Part shown: positions 4,721 through 9,357 of the stretch, piece by piece
Numbering within the stretch: position 1 is the stretch's first letter
How the letters are laid out: every line of letters starts with the position of its first letter
Assembly (NCBI GenBank): GCA_019056875.1
Contig: DXJA01000530.1
Coordinates: 1 to 9,357, forward strand
Length of the DNA stretch: 9,357 bases
Reading direction: 5' to 3'
DNA from: Candidatus Jordarchaeum madagascarense
Lineage (GTDB): Archaea > Asgardarchaeota > Jordiarchaeia > Jordiarchaeales > Jordiarchaeaceae
Notes under the pieces: generated by a model
What the model was told of the DNA's origin: nothing
The model's input: the letters and a program-made list of their open reading frames with translations, nothing else
The model's database searches: none
Translations under genes and position numbers: made by a program

Positions 4721-6985
4721 TTAGGATGCTTTAATTTCCTTGCTCTTGGATAGTACTATGGGTGCTGTTTGTTCCTGAGCGAATTTAATGTAGCCTTCTT
4801 GTTCCGATACCACTGCAACTATTTCTTCTTTTGAGGTTGTGGGCGCGAATAGTACCTCATCTTTGTCTCTTATCACGCACCACAAGTCTTTATTGGGATA
4901 GTTGAGGAATTTTACGTTGCCTTGTCTTGAGAAATGTTTTATGACCGAATCAAAAACCTTGAGGTCAATGTTTGCAACTATGGTTGCTTTAAAGTTTTTG
5001 ACGTTAAGTAGCTCTTCCAAAATTTCGGGAACAAGTTCCGGAGATATGATTATTATATTCTTACTGGTTCTCGCCACCATGGATTTTGTATGGGCTATAA
5101 TAGCCTTTTCTCCTGTCAGGGGCCATGTTTTAACGTCCTGACCAGTGAAAGTGTAAGAGGTCTCCCATATTTTTCTTAGAATATCCTCTTTTCTATCTAT
5201 TTGAGATATGATATTTGTGGCTCCCTCATTTATATCCCTGACGTAGCTGTCTACGACATTTTTTGATTCGGTGTAACATTCAGATAGGATAGAAGTAATT
5301 TTTTTCTCAAAGGGGCTTAGCTCTTCTAGGTAGGGTTCGATTTTTTGCCTAATAGAATCAGAAATAGTACCATATAGCTCATCTGTCATTTTATCATATT
5401 CGAAAGCGTTATTTTGCAACATATGAGCCAGTTTCTTTCGGAGATAGAGAACACTGTACTCAAGAAGTTTGATCCTATTTTTAATATTGTTGTTATGTAT
5501 GGAGAATAGTTCCTTGGAACCTTTCTCAAACGAGGATAAAGCTTCTTTAACATTTTTGAAAGCGCTTTCTATGTAGTTCTCGATTTCCTGCTCCAGTTGA
5601 ACTTTAATCTTCTCACAATCATCATTGTTACTCTTAATGGCCTCAGAAACTTTTTCGGAGATTTTGGATTCTACCAAAGAGGATTTTGGTATAATACTCT
5701 CCCTAACCTTCTGCTCGACCTGGCTAATCTCACCTCTTATAATATCGGTTCTCTCATCCACGAAGGTTGAAAACTTTTTGCTAATCTGGTCGGTAAATTC
5801 CTTAGCTGAAACAATCTGATCAGAAATCACTCCTTGGAAATCGGTGCTCAAACTCTTAGCATTTTCATAAACAGTTCTAGTCTTATTATTCAATTCATCG
5901 AGAAAAGCGTCGCCCTTCAAAACCATTTTAGTAAAAGCTTTCCTACGTGACGCTAAAACAGAGGTGGAATCAGCTAAATCCGAAGAAACATTTTCCAATC
6001 CCTCAAGAATACTCTTCATTCGAGGTTCAAATGAAGCCAAAACATCCAAATACTCGTTAAGCAAACCATCCAAAGTCTCCAAATAACTAGTTTTAAAAGA
6101 TTCCACCTTTTCCCCAACTATCTCCAAAATAGTCCTAAGCGTTTTAAAAACGCCCGCCTCAACCTCATCAATTAGGCCTTTTAAATCTTGGAAATCCTCC
6201 TCTACAATAATCTTAATCTTATTATTCAGATCAGAATTAACAGTCTCATGCTGTGAACTATGATTAACCAAAACAGACCCAAAACGCAACTTAATAAGCT
6301 CAAAACGCTTGCGAATTTCCATAACGAAAGACGAAATCGTCTTACCAGTCAAAATCTCTAAGGAACCAATATCCTCCTCCACACTCGAAACAAATTCAGA
6401 AATAACATCAGAAAGACTAAAACTCTTCTTCTCCTCAAAGTGCTCAACATCACTCATACCAACCATATGCGTAGAAAGCAACGAGTGAATAGCCTCCTCC
6501 ACAGAAACATTCAAATCCCTAAAAGAATCCGCACGCCCCTCAAACCTAGAACCCATAAACCTAATAAAATCCTCCATAAAAAACTTCAAATTCTCAACAC
6601 GCATAAGCGTCAAACGAGAAATCTCCTCCACTGAAACCCCCTTACTACCATCAAGCCGCCCATAAAACTCCTCACACCGAGAACGCAAAACATCCCGCAA
6701 ACCCCCCAAAAAACTATCCAAATCCTCAAAAACAATCAAAAACCCAGCCAAAAAAGGATTCAAAGCCACAAAACCATCCACCTTCCCCGGAAAACGCCTA
6801 ACAAAACGCAACTCAACCAAACGATCCAAAATACCCCTACAAACATCAACAGACAACCCAGTCAAAGAAGCAACATCACCCATAGCCAAACGCCCAGCAC
6901 CCAAAACCGCCAAATAAACCCTAACCTCATCATCCCTCAAATCCAACTTCTTCATAAACTCCAAAATAGCCTCATCAACAGCCAT
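4721..6985 (-). CDS. Giant TrmB-like protein with a long helical/coiled-coil middle
   Basis: The 754-residue product begins with a TrmB-type winged helix (about residues 10-80: LDLRDDEVRVYLAVL, then a recognition region around LTGLSVDVCRGILDRLVEL and a wing ending in FVALNP). TrmB proteins are archaeal transcription regulators, usually 250-350 residues. Here about 500 residues (roughly 85-605) of charged, heptad-like, predominantly helical sequence separate it from a C-terminal domain (about 605-740, IWETSYTFTGQDVKTWPLTGEKAI onward). That last part resembles the effector or PLD-like domain of TrmB relatives; its hydrophobic strand IIIISP is near 644-649. No signal peptide or membrane segment is seen. 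A DNA-binding head on a long rod suggests a structural or chromosome-organising role, or a sensor with far-separated domains; this is inference. Codon use shifts from G/T-rich at the 5' end to A/C-rich at the 3' end. It is monocistronic and convergent with the lipoate operon. Confidence 0.75.
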   Translation of the reverse strand: MAVDEAILEFMKKLDLRDDEVRVYLAVLGAGRLAMGDVASLTGLSVDVCRGILDRLVELRFVRRFPGKVDGFVALNPFLAGFLIVFEDLDSFLGGLRDVLRSRCEEFYGRLDGSKGVSVEEISRLTLMRVENLKFFMEDFIRFMGSRFEGRADSFRDLNVSVEEAIHSLLSTHMVGMSDVEHFEEKKSFSLSDVISEFVSSVEEDIGSLEILTGKTISSFVMEIRKRFELIKLRFGSVLVNHSSQHETVNSDLNNKIKIIVEEDFQDLKGLIDEVEAGVFKTLRTILEIVGEKVESFKTSYLETLDGLLNEYLDVLASFEPRMKSILEGLENVSSDLADSTSVLASRRKAFTKMVLKGDAFLDELNNKTRTVYENAKSLSTDFQGVISDQIVSAKEFTDQISKKFSTFVDERTDIIRGEISQVEQKVRESIIPKSSLVESKISEKVSEAIKSNNDDCEKIKVQLEQEIENYIESAFKNVKEALSSFEKGSKELFSIHNNNIKNRIKLLEYSVLYLRKKLAHMLQNNAFEYDKMTDELYGTISDSIRQKIEPYLEELSPFEKKITSILSECYTESKNVVDSYVRDINEGATNIISQIDRKEDILRKIWETSYTFTGQDVKTWPLTGEKAIIAHTKSMVARTSKNIIIISPELVPEILEELLNVKNFKATIVANIDLKVFDSVIKHFSRQGNVKFLNYPNKDLWCVIRDKDEVLFAPTTSKEEIVAVVSEQEGYIKFAQEQTAPIVLSKSKEIKAS

Positions 6986-6993
6986 ACAAAAGT

Positions 6994-7038
6994 CCTCATA
7001 ATGTTTAAATCAAAAAATAGCAACCAAATTATTTATCT
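6994..7038 (-). promoter_or_regulatory. Promoter and Shine-Dalgarno of the TrmB-like gene
   Basis: On the minus strand, GAGG (6997-6994) is 8 bases before ATG 6985 and supports that start. A TATA-like GATAAATAAT (about 7038-7028) preceded by purines would start transcription near 7007, leaving a leader of about 20 bases. Confidence 0.45.
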
Positions 7039-7044
7039 CTTTTG

Positions 7045-7103
7045 AAAAAAACAACAAAAAACACTCAAAAAAAAACCACAACAAAACAAAAACAACAAAA
7101 AAA
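7045..7103. other. A/C-only tract upstream of the TrmB-like gene
   Basis: Over 59 bases the plus strand has only A and C apart from a single T at 7065. On the transcribed-gene strand it is a T/G tract immediately upstream of the promoter. Such polar low-complexity DNA is unusually flexible and could exclude nucleosome-like packaging, but no function can be read from it. Confidence 0.6.
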
Positions 7104-7110
7104 GACCCCA

Positions 7111-7202
7111 AAACCTAGAAAAACCCGAGGAAGAAATAAAATCGCTTTCCCCCACCACGAGCAGAGGAGGGGGACAAGTAAGCGCTAACCACAAACCTAG
7201 AA
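7111..7202 (+). repeat. Repeated 10-mer AAACCTAGAA
   Basis: The 10-mer occurs at 7111-7120 and 7193-7202, and also at 4215-4224 in the other gene-free region. All three copies lie beside the G-run/C-run hairpins. The copy at 7193 continues into a hairpin, CCTAG (7196-7200) with CTAGG (7205-7209) around an AAAA loop. Confidence 0.45.
7143..7184 (+). repeat. Bulged hairpin with C-run/G-run stem
   Basis: CGCTT (7143-7147) pairs with AAGCG (7180-7184), and TCCCCC (7148-7153) with GGGGGA (7169-7174), leaving a 5-base bulge and a 15-base loop. The 3' part contains the GA block and TAAG seen in the repeat cluster at 4242-4422, so I count it as a member of that family. Confidence 0.45.
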
Positions 7203-7275
7203 AACTAGGGGAGGCTTCATCGCCGACACAAAAAACAAAATGCTGGGAGAGGGGAGATAAAACATAGGGGAGGAT

Positions 7276-7298
7276 TCCGCGAAACGGACGTTTGTCCG
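7276..7298 (+). repeat. Two mutually exclusive hairpins
   Basis: CGGAC (7285-7289) can pair either upstream with TCCG (7276-7279, four pairs using CGGA) or downstream with GTCCG (7294-7298, loop GTTT). A GGAGGAGGGG block and an ATG follow within 35 bases. An attenuator-like switch is possible in principle, but the downstream reading frame is doubtful. Confidence 0.3.
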
Positions 7299-7383
7299 CT
7301 CCTGGGCGTGAAATTGGGAGGAGGGGAAGTCATGCACATTTTTCGTCGACTCAGCCTTTTTATCTTCTTTTGCTTTTTTTTGG

Positions 7384-7391
7384 TATATATA
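7384..7391 (+). promoter_or_regulatory. Strong plus-strand TATA box
   Basis: TATATATA preceded by a T-run is a good archaeal TATA box and would start transcription to the right near 7413. No gene follows before the insertion sequence at 7594, so this may be an orphaned promoter. Confidence 0.35.
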
Positions 7392-7593
7392 GGTTTCGGA
7401 GTGTTTTGTGTTTTTCGCAAAAAAGTTTTAGTTTTTTGTTTTTATTTGTATGTTATTTTTGTGAAATTCGCAAAATTGGCGCGTTTTTTAGGTAAATTTT
7501 TAAAATTAATTGGTTCCCAACTTTTTTTGGTGTATGAAATTTTTAGTTTCTGGCGCCTTATTTTTTTTAAAATTTTGGTGCCGTCTTTTTATT

Positions 7594-7618
7594 GGTTAAC
7601 TTTTTCTCCTATGTTATA
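7594..7618. repeat. Left terminal inverted repeat
   Basis: GGTTAACTTTT, one T, then CTCCTATGTTATA. Both blocks are perfectly inverted at the right end. The transposase stop (TAG, 7611-7609) falls inside it. Confidence 0.7.
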
Positions 7619-8888
7619 GTTACCTGTATGAGTGGTTTGTTCCCTTGGCTTAAGTATTTTTCTTTGATCTCGCCGAAAAGCTGCTTGTTGCAGTATCTCA
7701 CCAGGAGTATGTTCAGCAGGTTCTCCAGCCCCTGGGTGCTCCAGTGCATCCACTTGTTCTTCACCCTCTTCGCTATCTCACCCATCAGCCTCTCGATGAG
7801 GTTGTTCGTGTAAGGCACTTCCATCCCCTTCACAGCCAGCTTGGCGAAGGTTACCAGGTAGTTCGCCGAGTTTCTCAAGAACTTCGCCGCGCTGGTGAGG
7901 CCGTCTTCAACCAGTTCCTTTGCCAGTTCCTCAAGGTCGACGAGCGTCTTGTTAATCCTCCACTTTAGCCTTTCCACATTCCCGTCCCTCAGGTGTTTAA
8001 GCGCCGAGTTTCTGCAGGTGTGCAGTATCACTCACCCTCAGCTTTCGGAGGATTTCTCTCCGCTCATTCCGGGGTAGGCCGGCTTTCCACAGGTGCATGC
8101 TCACCTCCCCCACCGCGTGTCTTACGCAGAGCTGGTAGTTCAGGGCTTTGTCTAGGAGGGCGTTTCTTAAGGCTTTGTCTGCATCCGCTACCAGGACGTC
8201 GGCCCGGGTTTTGACCTGTTTTGCAGTTTTCCTCCACTCCCGGTTCACGGTGAGTCCCAGAAGGCTTTTCTCGCCTGTTTTCGTGTCTTTTCCAATTATA
8301 ACGTTGATTTCGTTCTTTTTCCGGTTTAGTCCGTGGGCCTTCGTCCCATCCGCATAGAGCAGGTCAGATTTAGGGTTCCCCGTTTTCCTGCGTTCCTGGT
8401 CTACGAAGGCTCCCACCTCTTGGACGTAGGAGTGTATCCGGTGCTTGGGAACCGTGGCTTTGGTGAGGTTCTCTATAACCGTTCGGGAGTCTCTGTAGGT
8501 GAGCAGGGCTGCCGTCTCGGCGCATTCGAAGACCAGGTCGTCAACGATCCTCTTCCGGGACTCTAATCCCAGGTAGAGGAGGAATGGTCTCATTATGGTT
8601 CCGTTCTCCAGCGACTTCACCTTGACCAGCCTGAACCTTATCGTGCCGTGCCTGGTCACCAGCGTTCTCTCGGCGGTTCCTGCTCTTCGGAACCTCTTGT
8701 CCTGGTTTCTGGCGTACTTCCGGCCACACAGCTCATCTATTAGCTGGTCTTGGGCCTTCTCCAGTATTGCCTTGAGGACTTCTCTGTTCAGGTTGGCCTG
8801 GTCCAGGCTTCGAGATAGAGGGATAAGGCTTAAATCGCCGTGAACCCGTATTTGGTTATTCAGGGATATGATTGGGCTCCACCTCCAT
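7609..8888 (-). pseudogene. Frameshifted ISH6-like DDE transposase
   Basis: Two overlapping leftward frames make one transposase. The upstream frame is open from 8935 to 7997. It contains an N-terminal KRFRRAGTAERTL segment, the first catalytic Asp in LLYADGTKAH, the second in VADADKAL, and the C-x2-H in QLCVRHA. The downstream frame (8031-7609) carries the final acidic residue in TNNLIERLMGEIAKR, followed by NKWMHWSTQGLENLL. They join at a tandem GTGA-GTGA (about 8029-8036); removing one copy restores KLRVILHTCRN. The upstream frame has no ATG, GTG or TTG before 8659, whereas ATG 8888, beside a GGAGG, is in another frame and meets a stop after ten codons. A second indel near 8860-8885 is therefore likely. 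Intact length would be about 420 residues. Programmed frameshifting is an alternative to decay. Confidence 0.72.
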
Positions 8889-8907
8889 TGTTTGTTTTCT
8901 AATAACG

Positions 8908-8948
8908 TATAACATAGGAGGGACCCAATTAATCCCTAAAAGTTAACC
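8908..8948. repeat. Right terminal inverted repeat, with 16 extra bases
   Basis: The inner block (8908-8920) and outer block (8938-8948) are separated by 17 bases, against 1 on the left. The spacer starts GGACCC and ends AATCCCT, a weak inverted arrangement of its own. Confidence 0.65.
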
Positions 8949-8950
8949 GA

Positions 8951-9295
8951 TTAGCAGACACAACCAAAAATTTGGTAAACACCCAATGCATCTAGCGTCG
9001 AAGTTAAGTTCATTATTCTAAGGTCTATTCCCAACTTTTTTGCGATTAATTTTGCATCAACAGTGTGTTGAGGAAGACTGTCCCTATCCGGCATATGTAC
9101 TCCTTTAACCCTTTCCTTTCCGAGAATTTCTACACAAGCCGCCGCTGCTGCTCCCGAGTCTAATCCCCCGCTTATCCCTATTATGACACCATCTCGATCT
9201 GTTTCTTCTACATAAGCTGCTAACTCTGATTTCAAACAGTCCATCACTAAGACGGGGTCTATCCTAAGCATTTCAACAGCTGCTTCCCTATTCAC
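8951..9295 (-). pseudogene. nadE: NAD synthetase, truncated by the insertion sequence
   Basis: NadE makes NAD from deamido-NAD, ATP and ammonia or glutamine. The 114 residues from GTG 9295 include the PP-loop GISGGLDSGAAA (SGGLDS at 42-47), HMPDRDS (67-73) and the following helix DAKLIAKKLGI, all expected in the N-terminal third. After ALGVYQIF (103-110) the reading ends in GCVC and a stop 3 bases from the insertion-sequence end, whereas full-length archaeal NadE has roughly 240-300 residues. The C-terminal substrate-binding region is therefore missing, and it is not found beyond the element near 7593. Start: AAGGAG (9310-9305) is 9 bases from GTG 9295 but only 3 from TTG 9301, so GTG is preferred. 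The fragment is almost certainly inactive. Confidence 0.82.
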
Positions 9296-9304
9296 TTGCA
9301 AGGT

Positions 9305-9310
9305 CTCCTT
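9305..9310 (-). promoter_or_regulatory. Shine-Dalgarno site of nadE
   Basis: On the minus strand AAGGAG lies 9 bases before GTG 9295 and chooses it over TTG 9301. Confidence 0.55.
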
Positions 9311-9340
9311 TATATTCCTATGAATATAATTATAACAATC

Positions 9341-9353
9341 TAATATTTAAAAT
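9341..9353 (-). promoter_or_regulatory. Candidate nadE promoter
   Basis: The minus strand reads TTTTAAATATTA, a TATA-like element predicting a start near 9321 and a leader of about 26 bases with the Shine-Dalgarno site. A second A+T-rich element (TTATAATTATATT, about 9323-9335) lies too close to the start codon for normal spacing. Confidence 0.4.
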
Positions 9354-9357
9354 CATC

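Larger units (their letters stand above)
6986..7593. other. Gene-poor region between the TrmB-like gene and the insertion sequence
   Basis: I see no convincing gene. From left to right it holds the promoter of the TrmB-like gene, an almost pure A/C tract (7045-7103), G-run/C-run hairpins and GA-rich repeats (7143-7330), and a T/G-rich stretch with a plus-strand TATA box (7384-7391). A 95-codon plus-strand frame (7332-7619) is discussed and rejected separately. The region looks like the remains of the regulatory area of a gene now lost beside the insertion sequence. Confidence 0.55.
7594..8948 (-). mobile_element. ISH6-like insertion sequence, about 1355 bp
   Basis: The element is bounded by GGTTAACTTTT (7594-7604) and its inverse AAAAGTTAACC (8938-8948), with inner 13-base inverted ends CTCCTATGTTATA (7606-7618) and TATAACATAGGAG (8908-8920). 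The gap between outer and inner repeats is 1 base on the left and 17 on the right. One leftward transposase fills the interior, and its stop codon lies in the left end, as is usual. The interior is clearly richer in G+C than both flanks, a sign of recent arrival. The 8 bases outside each end (TTTTTATT and GATTAGCA) do not match, so no target duplication is visible. The GGT terminus and size fit the ISH6 family as I know it. Confidence 0.7.

Noticed and set aside
7534..7593. Remaining C-terminal part of nadE on the far side of the insertion sequence
   Set aside because: The minus strand there is A-rich and meets a stop within about ten codons; no NadE motifs are seen.
7332..7619. Plus-strand 95-codon frame starting MHIFRRLSLFIF, with a strong GGAGGAGGGG upstream
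   Set aside because: Its hydrophobic sequence is what any T-rich strand would encode, it has no recognisable family features, and it runs into the end of the insertion sequence where it stops. The purine block belongs to the intergenic repeat family. A small membrane protein cannot be fully excluded.
8541..8729. Minus-strand 62-codon frame over the transposase N-terminal region
   Set aside because: Another frame over the same bases reads KRFRRAGTAERTLVTRHGT, typical transposase sequence, so this one is a shadow.
9296..9301. TTG start for nadE
   Set aside because: Only 3 bases from AAGGAG; GTG 9295 has the normal 9-base spacing.

Overview
The window looks archaeal. It is A+T-rich, with TATA-box-like elements at archaeal spacing, GTG and TTG start options, Shine-Dalgarno variants of the GGTG/GAGG type, a TrmB-type winged helix and an ISH6-like transposase. 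The pair of radical SAM proteins resembling archaeal lipoyl synthases LipS1/LipS2 fits Archaea too. An uncultivated Thermoproteota lineage such as Bathyarchaeia is my best guess, but that is inference; the sequence does not name the organism.

Left part (about 350-4190): a protein-lipoylation locus. A lipoate-protein ligase catalytic domain (lplA, +) runs tail-to-tail into a radical SAM gene (LipS2-like, -), the two sharing stop-codon bases. That gene is divergent from a second radical SAM gene (LipS1-like, +). LipS1 is followed after 12 bases by a 298-residue protein of unknown function with five cysteines in its C-terminal half. LipS1/LipS2 would insert two sulfurs into a protein-bound octanoyl chain, LplA would attach octanoate or lipoate to the carrier protein, and the fourth gene is a candidate accessory factor.

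Middle (4187-7593): a 754-residue TrmB-like protein (-) with an N-terminal winged helix, about 500 residues of predominantly helical, probably coiled-coil sequence, and a C-terminal TrmB/PLD-like domain. It is flanked by two gene-poor stretches (534 and about 600 bases) rich in C-run/G-run hairpins and GA-rich repeats, including two back-to-back G-quadruplex motifs. Base composition swings strongly between A/C-rich and G/T-rich along this part.

Right part (7594-9357): an insertion sequence of about 1.35 kb with recognisable inverted ends and a frameshifted ISH6-like transposase. It lies directly against a truncated nadE (NAD synthetase) gene, of which only the N-terminal 114 residues remain. 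The rest of nadE is not on the other side of the element and no target duplication is visible, so the insertion was probably accompanied by a deletion or rearrangement.
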